Below are positions 9,321-18,408 of a DNA stretch of 64,000 nucleotides, piece after piece. The notes beneath the pieces were generated by a model that saw only the letters and a list, made by a program, of their open reading frames with translations, did not search any database and was not told the origin of the DNA. Source of the DNA: Pseudomonas sp. Bout1. GTDB taxonomy: Bacteria > Pseudomonadota > Gammaproteobacteria > Pseudomonadales > Pseudomonadaceae. Both the position numbers and the translations under genes were made by a program. Positions within the stretch are counted from its first letter, which is position 1; each line of letters opens with the position of its first letter. The stretch spans positions 1,751,001 through 1,815,000 of the forward strand of contig NZ_JAVIWK010000001.1 in the NCBI RefSeq assembly GCF_034314165.1, read 5' to 3'.

Positions 9321-9487
9321 TTTGATTTATCAGGGCTGCCAGCCAAAAGGCTGGGTTCTTCAACGCTGATAGTCATGGCAGCACTGAGAAAACGGCGTTG
9401 ATTAGCTGTAAGTGCTGGGGTCCTGAACTCTTTTACTACCTTCGATGATGCTTTCCGGGTGACGGAGTTTTTAGGAACTGCTCCCAT
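9314..9487 (-). CDS. Small protein of unknown function (57 aa)
   Basis: This is a 57-residue basic-to-acidic soluble protein starting MGAVPKNSVTRK. The ATG at 9487 is supported by GGAGG 5 bases upstream; a GTG 12 bases earlier overlaps that SD and is unlikely. It lies 43 bases downstream of a GNAT gene on the same strand and ends within the terminator shared with lpxO. I do not recognise a family. Base composition is AT-richer than the flanks, so the pair may be a recent insertion. Confidence 0.6.
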   Translation of the reverse strand: MGAVPKNSVTRKASSKVVKEFRTPALTANQRRFLSAAMTISVEEPSLLAGSPDKSKA

Positions 9488-9530
9488 ATTAGCCTCCACT
9501 ATTGATCAATAATTGAGCATGTTTGCGATG

Positions 9531-10073
9531 CTATGCCTTCTCTACGGCTATCACAAGCCTACCTTGGACGTCGAAGTCAAAGCCCAGATTCTTATAGATG
9601 GGAATTGCACCAGGCGCGGGCTCTTGAATCTCTATCCACTGACTTCCAATGATCTGTGCGTAATGATCAACAGCGATCATCGTCAGCGCAGCGATACGGC
9701 TTTTCAAGGGATGTGTTTTTCCGGGCTTTCCCTCTAGTCGGATTATCTTGATCCGCAGTCGACTTTGATTTGGGTTGGCAAAGCACAATCCACATAATTC
9801 GACGTCGAACCAAATAGACAGGTCAAAGGCCAGCGGCTCATGGGCTTTCCACGCTGCAATCTCCTCCCAGTAAAAGTGCGGGGCTTCACCCCAGTCTTGA
9901 TAGGCCGTCATTGCCTCGATGTTAATCGGCTCAAATCGCACCCTGGTCAAATCGATGTCGTTGCGTTCATCCCGTTTCAGGGCCTCGTACCACTGCGTGG
10001 TAGAGGCTTTCGCAAGGTGCAGCGCCGTGGAGCGGTATAGCTGATATCGCAGAGAGTCGCGTTTTTTTGGCAT
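9531..10073 (-). CDS. GNAT-fold N-acetyltransferase-like protein
   Basis: This 180-residue protein has a helical N-terminal part of about 60 residues and a C-terminal GNAT core: a beta strand (RLRIKIIRLEG), a degenerate acetyl-CoA loop (KPGKTHPLKSRI), helix, and the typical AIPIYKNLGFDFD near the end. The start at 10073 lacks a clear SD. AT-rich composition and lack of relation to the neighbouring lpxO and EamA genes suggest transfer. Substrate unknown. It could act on a small molecule or protein; there is no ribbon-helix-helix antitoxin gene beside it. Confidence 0.7.
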   Translation of the reverse strand: MPKKRDSLRYQLYRSTALHLAKASTTQWYEALKRDERNDIDLTRVRFEPINIEAMTAYQDWGEAPHFYWEEIAAWKAHEPLAFDLSIWFDVELCGLCFANPNQSRLRIKIIRLEGKPGKTHPLKSRIAALTMIAVDHYAQIIGSQWIEIQEPAPGAIPIYKNLGFDFDVQGRLVIAVEKA

Positions 10074-10520
10074 TGGTCATCATGAGTTGAAAGCCCCCCT
10101 GATCCGGAGCGGATTGGTTTCTCCCAAGGCTAGTGGTGTTGGCTCAAGCTGTCCTTACTGGCCTTTTGGCGAAGTCGTTGCAAAGCATGTCCCCAGCTGG
10201 TTATAGTCGGCCACGGGTGTTTCCCGACACCTGTCCAACCCCTCAAAAAAGATCAGCACATGCCAGCTTCCCTGCGCATAGCGGTAGTCGATTCAGCGGT
10301 CAACGCTGCGCTCGAGCCGTGCGGGAACCAGCAGCCTGTGCAGATCAGTCACTACCCCCCACCTGTCAGTAGCACGCCGGTGTACGCAGTCGTATCACCG
10401 CCGGGTGTTGGCATTTCGGGCTGATCAGCTGATTGCTGTTCGCCTGTGCCCGCCTGAATAAAACCTACTGAATTTCAGCTGTTGCTGAGTTGGCTTTTTG
10501 CCTGAACACAGGTGGTATCC
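10074..10520. other. Long gap between the GNAT and EamA genes
   Basis: These 447 bases hold no well-supported gene. One short ORF (10260-10424) is listed separately. The region contains no REPIN-like repeat, unlike most gaps here, and looks like residual DNA around the AT-rich insert. Confidence 0.5.
10260..10424 (+). CDS. Doubtful short ORF or gene remnant (54 aa)
   Basis: An ATG-started frame of 54 codons encodes MPASLRIAVVDSAVNAAL followed by a proline/valine-rich tail (HYPPPVSSTP). There is no SD upstream. The protein-like amino acid mix and position beside the AT-rich insert hint at a fragment of a former accessory gene. It may equally be chance. Confidence 0.2.
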   Translation: MPASLRIAVVDSAVNAALEPCGNQQPVQISHYPPPVSSTPVYAVVSPPGVGISG

Positions 10521-11384
10521 ATGTCTGTTATTTCGAAACAATCCGTGGCCGCGGCGGCCTCGACGAGCCTGTTTGTGCTGCTGTGGAGCAGCGGGGCGAT
10601 TTTCTCCAAATGGGGCCTGGCCCACGCGTCACCCTTTGCCTTTCTGCTGATTCGGTTTGCCATCGCCCTGGCGGGGTTGGTGGTGCTGGTACCGATCCTC
10701 AAGCTGAAATTGCCACGCCCCGGCAAACCGCTGCTTTATGCGGCGGCCACCGGGCTGGTGCTGCTGGGGGCTTATCAGATTTTCTATCTGTTGGCCCTGG
10801 ACCTCAAAGTGACGCCAGGCATGATGGCAACCATCATGGGCGTGCAACCGATCCTCACCGTGGTGTTGATGGAGCGTCAGCGCTCCTGGAGCCGGATGTT
10901 CGGCCTGGCGTTGGGGTTGGCGGGGTTGATCATGGTGGTGTATCAGGGCATTGGTATGTCCGGCATGTCCCTGGCCGGCATGCTCTTTGGCCTGTTGGCG
11001 CTGGCCAGCATGACCTGCGGCTCGATCATGCAGAAACGCATCACCGATAACCCGTTGGGCACGCTGCCGGTGCAGTACCTGGCCGGGTTGCTGTTGTGCT
11101 CGGTGTTTGTGCCGTTCCAGCCGTTCCACTTTGAACACAGCGCCGGCTTCTTCGTGCCGGTGCTGTGGATGGGGTTAGTGGTGTCGCTGCTGGCCACGTT
11201 GTTGCTGTACCGGTTGATTGCCCGGGGCAACCTGGTGAATGTCACCAGCCTGTTTTACCTGGTGCCGGCGGTGACGGCGGTGATGGACTACCTGATTTTC
11301 GGCAACAAGCTGGCAACCCTGAGTTTGCTGGGGATGGGCTTGATCATTGTCGGATTGGCTTTTGTGTTCCGTAAGAGCCGATAA
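10521..11384 (+). CDS. EamA-family (DMT) transporter
   Basis: This 287-residue integral membrane protein has about ten transmembrane helices in two EamA repeats and starts MSVISKQSVAAAAS. The ATG at 10521 has AGGTGG 5 bases upstream; a GTG 9 bases earlier is less likely. WSSGAIFSKWGLAHASPFAFL is the typical first EamA helix pair. Members export amino acids or metabolites; the substrate cannot be read here. A second EamA gene converges on it across a REPIN-like repeat. Confidence 0.88.
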   Translation: MSVISKQSVAAAASTSLFVLLWSSGAIFSKWGLAHASPFAFLLIRFAIALAGLVVLVPILKLKLPRPGKPLLYAAATGLVLLGAYQIFYLLALDLKVTPGMMATIMGVQPILTVVLMERQRSWSRMFGLALGLAGLIMVVYQGIGMSGMSLAGMLFGLLALASMTCGSIMQKRITDNPLGTLPVQYLAGLLLCSVFVPFQPFHFEHSAGFFVPVLWMGLVVSLLATLLLYRLIARGNLVNVTSLFYLVPAVTAVMDYLIFGNKLATLSLLGMGLIIVGLAFVFRKSR

Positions 11385-11395
11385 CCCTGCTCCCC

Positions 11396-11500
11396 TGTAG
11401 GAGCAAGCTTGCTCGCGAAAAACGTCAAGGCACCGCGTTCATTCAGACATCGCGCGTTATCGTTGACGTTCATCGCGAGAAAGCTGGCTCCGCTCCTACA
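11396..11500. repeat. REPIN-like inverted repeat touching a stop codon
   Basis: Head TGTAGGAGCAAGCTTGCTCG at 11396 faces a degenerate complement ending CGCTCCTACA at 11500. The right end supplies the TAG stop codon (complement of 11496-11498) of the convergent EamA gene. Confidence 0.8.
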
Positions 11501-12392
11501 GGGCCTTGGCCAATTTCCCCGGCCGAAGCACCAGCCACAACGCCCCCGCAATCAACAGCCCGCCATACAGATGCGCCATGGACAGCGGCTCATCCAGCAG
11601 CAATGCGCCCCACAACACCCCGAACGGCGGAATCATGAAGGTCACGGTCATCGATTTTACCGGGCCGATGGACGTCAGCAATCGGAAGTACAAGATGTAG
11701 GCGAACGCCGTACACCCCAACCCCAACCCCAGCAGCGACAGCCACACCTGCCAGCCGCCCCAACTGAGGGGTGGATGGCTGATGGCATTCCAGGCAAACA
11801 ACGGCAGCAAAAACAGCGTGGCCCCAAGCATGCTGCCCAGGGCTGCGAGGCGACTGTCGAGGCCGCCCCGTTGATCCAGCCAGCGCCGTGCCAAAAAGCC
11901 GGCAAAGCCATAACAGGTGGTCGCCAACAGGCACGCCAGCGCGCCCATCAGCAGTTCCATATCAAAGGCTACCGGCCCCGCGCGAGTCAGCACGCCAACC
12001 CCAAACAGCCCCAGGCACACCCCGGCAATTTTCGACGGTGTCAGGCGCTCACTGAAAAACAGCCCGCCAATCAGCACGCCCATCAGCGGCGTGGTGGCAT
12101 TGAAGATCGCCGAGTAACCGGCCGGCAGTACTTGGGCTGCCACTGAATACATGGTCGCGGGAATGCCGGAGTTAATGACGCCCAGCAACAAAACCGTCTT
12201 GAACTTGCCTTGGAAGTCCCAACTCACCCGCATCATGGCGAGGATCACCAACAGGCCGGTGGCGGCAATCGACACCCTGAAAAATGCCGTAGGAAGAGTG
12301 CCGATTTCCGGCGCGATAATCCGCATGAACAGAAAACTCGCGCCCCAGATTGCGGCCAGCACCAACAGGTGCAGGGTGTCGACAGGTTTCAC
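11496..12392 (-). CDS. EamA-family (DMT) transporter
   Basis: This 298-residue ten-helix membrane protein has two EamA repeats, with WGASFLFMRIIAPEIG in the first and an Arg/Lys-rich C-terminal tail LRPGKLAKAL. I chose the GTG at 12392 (VKPVDTLHLL), with AGGAG 7 bases upstream; the longer frame adds no transporter sequence. Its stop codon is inside the end of a REPIN-like element. Substrate unknown; it is not close enough to the convergent EamA gene to look like a recent duplicate. Confidence 0.88.
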   Translation of the reverse strand: MKPVDTLHLLVLAAIWGASFLFMRIIAPEIGTLPTAFFRVSIAATGLLVILAMMRVSWDFQGKFKTVLLLGVINSGIPATMYSVAAQVLPAGYSAIFNATTPLMGVLIGGLFFSERLTPSKIAGVCLGLFGVGVLTRAGPVAFDMELLMGALACLLATTCYGFAGFLARRWLDQRGGLDSRLAALGSMLGATLFLLPLFAWNAISHPPLSWGGWQVWLSLLGLGLGCTAFAYILYFRLLTSIGPVKSMTVTFMIPPFGVLWGALLLDEPLSMAHLYGGLLIAGALWLVLRPGKLAKAL

Positions 12393-12464
12393 GGAAAAAC
12401 TCCTACTCGATAAGGGCGCAAGTGTTGCCCACTGACCTGCCTGACACAATCGCCAATACCTGTT

Positions 12465-14090
12465 TTACAGCACGAAACGCGTCACCAGCCCATTGAGGTC
12501 CACTGCCAGGCGCGACAGTTCCTGGCTGGCTGCCGAGGTCTGGGTGGCACCGGCTGCGGTTTGTGTCGACAGATCCCGAATGTTCACCAGGCTGCGGTCC
12601 ACCTCACGGGCCACCAACGCCTGCTGCTCGGCGGCGCTGGCGATCACCAGGTTGCGCTGGCTGATCTGCGAGATGGCCGCGGTGATTTTCTCCAGGGCAC
12701 TGCCCGCGCTGTTGGCCCGCTGCAAGGTCTGGCCGGCGTGTTCGGCGCTGCTGTTCAGTGCGCCCACGGTGTCTTGGGTGCCTTGCTGGATTGCGTTGAT
12801 CATCTGCTCGATTTCTTCGGTGGAATCCTGGGTGCGTTGTGCCAGGGAGCGCACTTCGTCCGCCACCACGGCAAAGCCGCGACCGGCCTCGCCCGCGCGG
12901 GCTGCCTCAATCGCCGCGTTGAGCGCCAGCAGGTTGGTTTGCCCGGCAATCCCGCGAATCACTTCCAGCACCTTGCTGATGTCCTGGGCCTGAGCCGCCA
13001 GGCCTTCAGCCTTGGTCGAGGCGCCGAGCACTTCGTCCACCAGGTTCTGGATCGAGCTGATGGTTTCGCTGATCTGGTAGTGGCCGTGCTTGCTGTCTTC
13101 GTCGGAGGCCTTGGACGCTTCGGCGCTGGACACCGCATTGCCCGCCACTTCATCTACCGCCGCGCTCATCTGCGTCACGGCGGTGGCCGCCTGTTCGATC
13201 TCGTCGTTCTGCGCTTGCAGGCCGCGGGTGCTCTGTTCCATCACCGAGCTCATCTCCTCGGCCGCCGATGCCAACTGCTGCGACGATTCGCTGATGCCAC
13301 GGATGGTTTCCTGCAGGTTGGCCTGCATGGTGGCCAAGGCGGTAAGCAGTTGCGCTGGTTCATCCTTGCCTTCGACGACGATCGGTTGGCTCAGGTCGCC
13401 GGACGCGATGGTACGGGCCACCGCCAGTGCCTGGCCAATCGGCGTGGTGATACTGCGGGTCAGTAGCCAGGCCAGCAGCAACGTGGCCAGCAGGGCGGTA
13501 ATGATGATCACACCGACAACCCATTGGGCGCTGTAATACATCTGCGCCGCCGACTCTGCAGCGTCCTGGACACCTTTTTGGTTGAAGGTGATCAGGTCTT
13601 CCAGGCTTTTGTTGAGCACCAGGCCCTGGGGCGCGAGGCGGCTGTTGAGCAGGTCCATGGCTTGTTGCTGTTGGTCCTGGTCCACCAGCGCAATCATCTG
13701 GCCCATGATGGTCATGTACGCCGAAACCGCACTTTTCAACTGCTTGAGCATCGCGGCGTCTTGTTCGTTGACCACCAGTGTTTCGTATTGCTTGAAGCTT
13801 TCCTGAAGGTCGGCCTGTTCCTTGGTGATCAGGGTTTTGCTCGTGTCACGTACCCTCGACTCATCGGTGGTCAACAGGCGCAAGGCTTCCAGGCGGATGC
13901 TGGCGATGTAGGCCGCACTGTCGTGGACCGTCTCAATGCTTGGCATCCAGGAATCTTCAATGATGGTGGCGCTTTCTCGCAGCTTGGCCATTTGCCCCAG
14001 GCCAAACAGACCCACCAGTACCAGTAAACCGGCAAGCACCGCAAAACTCAGACTGGCGCGCAGGCCGATCCCCATATTCCTCAATGACAT
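12465..14090 (-). CDS. Methyl-accepting chemotaxis protein
   Basis: This 541-residue chemoreceptor has TM1 at about 12-31, a periplasmic helical-bundle sensor (about 35-190, 4HB type), TM2 near 191-212, a HAMP domain to about 265, and a signalling domain whose hairpin tip carries [20 protein letters not shown]. Methylation-region repeats flank the tip. No C-terminal NWETF-like pentapeptide is present. It should signal to CheA/CheW; the ligand is unknown. Confidence 0.93.
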   Translation of the reverse strand: MSLRNMGIGLRASLSFAVLAGLLVLVGLFGLGQMAKLRESATIIEDSWMPSIETVHDSAAYIASIRLEALRLLTTDESRVRDTSKTLITKEQADLQESFKQYETLVVNEQDAAMLKQLKSAVSAYMTIMGQMIALVDQDQQQQAMDLLNSRLAPQGLVLNKSLEDLITFNQKGVQDAAESAAQMYYSAQWVVGVIIITALLATLLLAWLLTRSITTPIGQALAVARTIASGDLSQPIVVEGKDEPAQLLTALATMQANLQETIRGISESSQQLASAAEEMSSVMEQSTRGLQAQNDEIEQAATAVTQMSAAVDEVAGNAVSSAEASKASDEDSKHGHYQISETISSIQNLVDEVLGASTKAEGLAAQAQDISKVLEVIRGIAGQTNLLALNAAIEAARAGEAGRGFAVVADEVRSLAQRTQDSTEEIEQMINAIQQGTQDTVGALNSSAEHAGQTLQRANSAGSALEKITAAISQISQRNLVIASAAEQQALVAREVDRSLVNIRDLSTQTAAGATQTSAASQELSRLAVDLNGLVTRFVL

Positions 14091-14500
14091 CTCAATGCTC
14101 CTTGGCGATTAGAACCTGTTCCCGGGCCGGTCTTCTGACCTTGTAAGGTGGGAGAGGGCGCGCTATATAGCAAAGTGCTACTACTTAGGTAATCAGGGTT
14201 TCCCTTACGCTGGATCCAATGCTCGGGTGGCCCTCAAAGCCCGGCGCCGTAGAGCAAAAACTCTTATTGGTCGTGGCGCACACGGGCAGGGCACGCTGCG
14301 TAAGGCCTGCAGGTGAAACGTTTAACGGAGGCAAGCTGACGCGCGGATGTTTTTATTGACCGGTTGGTCGAATTAAATAAACAGTAAATAAATGTACAAA
14401 ATGAACGAACCCGTACAAGAGGGCCCGGAAAATCACCCTTCTCCAGTTCCCGCACACTGGTTAAGCTCAACTCACCCCAAATGCCCGCAGAGGTTTCCCC
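14091..14500. other. Gap between the chemoreceptor and aceK
   Basis: These 410 bases separate divergent genes and should hold both promoters. An AT-rich stretch at 14350-14400 includes TTGACC (14356-14361) with TAAACA 16 bases on, a weak sigma-70-like pair reading toward aceK. TGTAC and GTACA (about 14393-14417) are spaced inverted arms. No ORF with an SD was seen apart from aceK itself. Confidence 0.4.
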
Positions 14501-16222
14501 ATGCCGCAGCACACGCCAGCCCTCGACATTGCGCAGATGATCCTCGACGGCTTTGACGACTACCGCGAGCACTTCCGCCAGATCACCGATGGCGCCCGGG
14601 AGCGTTTCGAAAAGGCCCAGTGGCAGCAAGGGCAGGCGGCTTCGGCGGCGCGCATCAACCTGTATGAAGACAAGGTCAGTGAAGTCACGGCACGGCTGCG
14701 GGCGGCCTTCGATGAGGCTGTATTGCTCGACATTGCAGCCTGGCCGCGGGTGAAAAGCGCCTACATCAGCCTGATCGACCTGCGGTTTGACGATGAGCTC
14801 TCCGAGACCTGGTACAACTCGACGTTTTGCGGCCTGTTCAGCCATGACCTGATCAGCGACGGCTGCATGTTCATTCACACCACCCGGCCCAGCCTGCGCC
14901 GTGCCCGGGCTGCGCAAACCCGCACCTACAAGCCGGGCGGCAAGCTGGCAGGCATGCTGGAGCAGGTTTTTGCCGATTACAGCTTCAGCGAACCCTACGC
15001 CGACTTGCCGGCCGACCTGCGCCGCCTGGAAGCGCAGTTGCGCGAGAACCTTCCGGACTGGGTCTGCAAAGACCCGGGCCTCAACGTCGAACTGTTTTCC
15101 TCGGTGCTGTACCGCAACAAAGGCGCCTACCTTGTAGGACGCATCTACACCCGCGACGAGCAATGGCCGCTGGTGATACCGCTGTTGCACCGCGAAGGGC
15201 GCGGTATCCAGATCGACGCGCTGATCACGGACGAGGCCGACGTATCGATCATCTTCTCGTTCACCCGCTCCTATTTCATGGTGGACGTGCCGGTGCCGGC
15301 CGAGTTTATCGGCTTCCTCAAGCGCATTCTGCCGGGCAAGCACATCGCCGAGTTGTACACCTCCATCGGCTTCTACAAGCACGGCAAGTCCGAATTCTAC
15401 CGGGCGCTGATCAACCACCTCGCGTCCACCGATGACCAATTCATCATGGCCCCGGGCGTGCGCGGGATGGTCATGAGTGTGTTTACCCTGCCGGGCTTTA
15501 ACACCGTGTTCAAGATCATCAAGGACCGGTTTTCGCCGTCGAAAAACGTCAACCGCGCCACCGTGATCGAGAAGTACCGGTTGGTAAAGAGTGTCGACCG
15601 TGTCGGGCGCATGGCCGACACCCAGGAGTTTGCCGACTTCCGGTTTCCGCTGAGTAAGTTCGAGCCCGAGTGCCTGGCCGAGTTGCTGGACGTCGCCGCC
15701 GGCACCGTCGAGGTAGAGGGCGATACGGTGCTGATTCGCCACTGCTGGACCGAGCGGCGCATGACCCCGCTCAACCTCTACCTGGAAAACGCCAATGAAG
15801 CCCAGGTGCGCGAAGCGCTGGAGGACTACGGCCTGGCGATCAAGCAACTGGCGGCGGCGAATATTTTCCCCGGCGACATGTTGCTGAAGAATTTTGGCGT
15901 CACCCGTCACGGTCGCGTGGTGTTCTACGACTATGACGAAATCTGCTACCTGACCGAGGCCAATTTTCGCCATATACCGGCGCCGCGCACTCCGGAGGAT
16001 GAAATGGCCTCTGAACCCTGGTACTCCATCGGCCCGCTGGATGTGTTTCCGGAGGAGTTTCCGCCGTTCCTGTTTGCTGACGCCGGGCAGCGTCGGCTGT
16101 TCGACGAACTGCATGGCGAGTTGTACAACGCCGACTACTGGAAAAGCCTGCAAGAGGCGATACGCGCCGGCAAGGTGATTGATGTGTTTCCTTACCGGCG
16201 CAAGGGGCTGGATAACGAGTAG
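14501..16222 (+). CDS. aceK: Isocitrate dehydrogenase kinase/phosphatase
   Basis: This 573-residue bifunctional enzyme phosphorylates and dephosphorylates isocitrate dehydrogenase, steering carbon between the TCA cycle and the glyoxylate bypass. [17 protein letters not shown] is the nucleotide-binding loop region, and [14 protein letters not shown] with [12 protein letters not shown] are the kinase catalytic and metal-binding segments. Length matches the family (about 570-580). As is usual in pseudomonads, it is not in an aceBA operon. It converges on the flavoprotein-like gene with only 16 bases between. Confidence 0.95.
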   Translation: MPQHTPALDIAQMILDGFDDYREHFRQITDGARERFEKAQWQQGQAASAARINLYEDKVSEVTARLRAAFDEAVLLDIAAWPRVKSAYISLIDLRFDDELSETWYNSTFCGLFSHDLISDGCMFIHTTRPSLRRARAAQTRTYKPGGKLAGMLEQVFADYSFSEPYADLPADLRRLEAQLRENLPDWVCKDPGLNVELFSSVLYRNKGAYLVGRIYTRDEQWPLVIPLLHREGRGIQIDALITDEADVSIIFSFTRSYFMVDVPVPAEFIGFLKRILPGKHIAELYTSIGFYKHGKSEFYRALINHLASTDDQFIMAPGVRGMVMSVFTLPGFNTVFKIIKDRFSPSKNVNRATVIEKYRLVKSVDRVGRMADTQEFADFRFPLSKFEPECLAELLDVAAGTVEVEGDTVLIRHCWTERRMTPLNLYLENANEAQVREALEDYGLAIKQLAAANIFPGDMLLKNFGVTRHGRVVFYDYDEICYLTEANFRHIPAPRTPEDEMASEPWYSIGPLDVFPEEFPPFLFADAGQRRLFDELHGELYNADYWKSLQEAIRAGKVIDVFPYRRKGLDNE

Positions 16223-16238
16223 GGCAGTGCCCGCAGCG

Positions 16239-18119
16239 TTACTGTGCGCGTTCCCACTGACGGCTTAATGGTTCGTTGTCGGCGCCATTATTCAAGGCTT
16301 CCAACTGCGCCTCATAGCCTTCCCTGACGGGCGCCGGTACGCCCACCACGGGCGTTTGCACAGGCGCCTGGCTTGCCCCTTCGGCGTTTGCCTTGTTGAT
16401 AAAGGCCTGGCTGCCCAGGTGGCGCAGGTCCATCACGTCCTCGATGAACTGGCTGGCCCTGGCATTATCGATGTTCGGGTAGCGGTCTGCGATGCCCGCG
16501 CGCAACATGGTGCGATCGTCCATGGTGAAGTTGTTTTCACCATTGGCCACGTACGCCGGCATCAGCCCCGAGAGGGCAGCGGTTGAAGCCTTCACGGTGC
16601 CCAACTGCGGCGACACGACCACCGAAGCCACCTGGTTGAGCGTTTGGTTTTCCACTTCACCGACGACGCCGCGCGTGCCTTTTTTTGCGGCTTGCTGCTG
16701 GAAGTAGTCGCGAGCCGCCAGGTAATCCGACACTTGATTGTGCAGTACCTGTACCGCCGGGGCGGAGGGCGTGGTTGCCGCCCAGGCGTGCAGGTGTGTC
16801 TGAATGTCTTGCCGGCTTGCCCCGTCCAGCATCAAGCGTGAAAGCGTCTCGCCCTGGAAGCCGGGGAGCTTTTCCAAGTGCTGGAAAATACGCTCGGCCG
16901 CGTGGTCCAGATAGCTGTGCTGAACGTTGGCGGCCAGTTGTGCTACCGCTGCACCAACCACCACTAACCCCTGGCTGCTGTCGCTGCCACGGCTTTGCAG
17001 GCCCACTACCGTTTTGTAGGGTTGGTCGCTATAGACCTGATCGTAGTCGTAGACAGGCTCCAGCTTGCCCAACAAGTCCCCCAGGATGGCACCGGCACTT
17101 CCCGGCTTGTGGATGTCCTGCCCAAGGGCATACACGTAGTAATCGGCGTCGAGGGTTTTGCGAGGCGCCAGCGGGTCATCGCCAGGTGCGCTGTAGTTCA
17201 GGCGCAGGGCCGAGCCTTGCGGGGCGGTGTTTGGGTAGATGTCGAGTTCATCCACCGAAACCAGATTGTTCCTGGCCACCTCGGGGGCAAATTTCAGTTG
17301 ATGGCCGTCCAGCAGCACCGGCTTGGTGCTGCGGATCATCCAGTTGACGTGGGCGCCCAGTTCTCCCGCGCGCTCCACCGCATCGATCCCCGCATTGGGG
17401 CCATGCACCACCACGCGCTTGCCCGCGAACTGTTCAGGGCTACTGTCGGTCGCTCGCATGAACTCGTCCAAGTCCAATACCTTGCCCTGCAAAGCCTCCT
17501 GCTGATGCGGGCGGATATTGCCCAGGCGTTGTTCTGCCTGGGTCTGCACGCCGTCGGTGTTCCATAAGCGGGTGTGCGGCCCAGCGCCCATCCCTAGTAC
17601 TACCTGGCGGCTTTCTATGGCTTGGCCGTTTTCCAGTTGAATGTGATAAGTACCGTTTTTCAGCTGGCTGATTGAGGTTATCTGCGCCGGCAGATGTTCT
17701 GCCCCCAGCGCTTTCGCGCGTTCCAGCTGGGCCTGGTTGCTCGCTGCGAACTCGCCCCGGTCTGCGTAGGCGGGGTTGTAGGCAGGCGCCTTCGGGCCCC
17801 ACTGATCGATGATTTCATGCTGATGGTTGATGTAGCCCTGGCCGCGAACATTGGCCGACCACGGGTCTTCCTGGCCGATAATGCTGACTTTGCCCCGCAA
17901 CGGTAATGCTGGGCCGTCTGCGGCAAACCGGCGGGTCAATTCATTGGCCAGGTAGGCCACGCTGCTGCCTACGCCGACCAATGTCAGGTCGCGCAGCCGG
18001 TGCGGGTCAAGCGCTTTGTCCGAATGGGCAATGCCCTGGGCACCCGCCGCCGAGGGTGTCGGTTGTGTTGAATTGGCCGCTTGGGGCTGTGGGTCATGCA
18101 GGGTTTTTCCGAGTAGCAT
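16239..18119 (-). CDS. Flavoprotein-like protein of unknown function (626 aa)
   Basis: The protein starts with about 40 residues rich in Gln, Ser, Pro and Ala, then shows a Rossmann-like dinucleotide motif LTLVGVGSSVAYLANEL, a second one KRVVVHGPNAGIDAVERAGE near the middle, and GLVVVGAAVAQLA later: the layout of two-dinucleotide flavin monooxygenases. About 190 C-terminal helical residues have no motif I know. The ATG at 18119 has AAGGA 8 bases upstream; an ATG at 18167 would add 16 residues without a good SD. No signal peptide or membrane helix. Substrate and role unknown; it may be an oxidoreductase-like effector or a biosynthetic enzyme. Confidence 0.7.
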   Translation of the reverse strand: MLLGKTLHDPQPQAANSTQPTPSAAGAQGIAHSDKALDPHRLRDLTLVGVGSSVAYLANELTRRFAADGPALPLRGKVSIIGQEDPWSANVRGQGYINHQHEIIDQWGPKAPAYNPAYADRGEFAASNQAQLERAKALGAEHLPAQITSISQLKNGTYHIQLENGQAIESRQVVLGMGAGPHTRLWNTDGVQTQAEQRLGNIRPHQQEALQGKVLDLDEFMRATDSSPEQFAGKRVVVHGPNAGIDAVERAGELGAHVNWMIRSTKPVLLDGHQLKFAPEVARNNLVSVDELDIYPNTAPQGSALRLNYSAPGDDPLAPRKTLDADYYVYALGQDIHKPGSAGAILGDLLGKLEPVYDYDQVYSDQPYKTVVGLQSRGSDSSQGLVVVGAAVAQLAANVQHSYLDHAAERIFQHLEKLPGFQGETLSRLMLDGASRQDIQTHLHAWAATTPSAPAVQVLHNQVSDYLAARDYFQQQAAKKGTRGVVGEVENQTLNQVASVVVSPQLGTVKASTAALSGLMPAYVANGENNFTMDDRTMLRAGIADRYPNIDNARASQFIEDVMDLRHLGSQAFINKANAEGASQAPVQTPVVGVPAPVREGYEAQLEALNNGADNEPLSRQWERAQ

Positions 18120-18270
18120 CAGGACAATCCTTTTTAAAGGCCTCATCCGCAGGCGTAAAGAACTCATCCTTGGCGTCGGCTATCGCAGGGTTGCGAGGCT
18201 CAACGCCCCATTAGAGCGATTCCTTCGGGACTAGCTGTAAGGATTGGTCTGAGTGAGTGCTGGGATATGT

Positions 18271-18288
18271 TTCCTAGCGATGTAGGAA
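18271..18288. promoter_or_regulatory. Dyad in the flavoprotein-hrpA gap
   Basis: TTCCTA and TAGGAA are perfect arms around 6 bases, about 150 bases upstream of the flavoprotein start and 120 upstream of hrpA. A regulator site is possible; nothing identifies the regulator. Confidence 0.3.
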
Positions 18289-18408
18289 GGTTCAGAAGGC
18301 AACAGACTCGTCCTGGCGGCCCGAAATCTGCGACAATCGCCCGCTGAATTTTGCCGATCACGTCACCGCAGGCCCACCTGCCTCACTTAGAAGACCTTTG
18401 CGTACCTG

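Noticed and set aside
9314..10073. Toxin-antitoxin system of the GNAT/ribbon-helix-helix type
   Set aside because: No DUF1778 or other ribbon-helix-helix antitoxin is encoded, and the small gene is downstream of the GNAT gene rather than upstream. Kept only as a pair of unknown role.
18120..18360. A type III secretion hrp box upstream of the flavoprotein gene
   Set aside because: I looked for GGAACC followed by about 16 bases and CCAC on the minus strand and found only a partial TGAACC without the second box. Effector status rests only on the disordered N-terminus.
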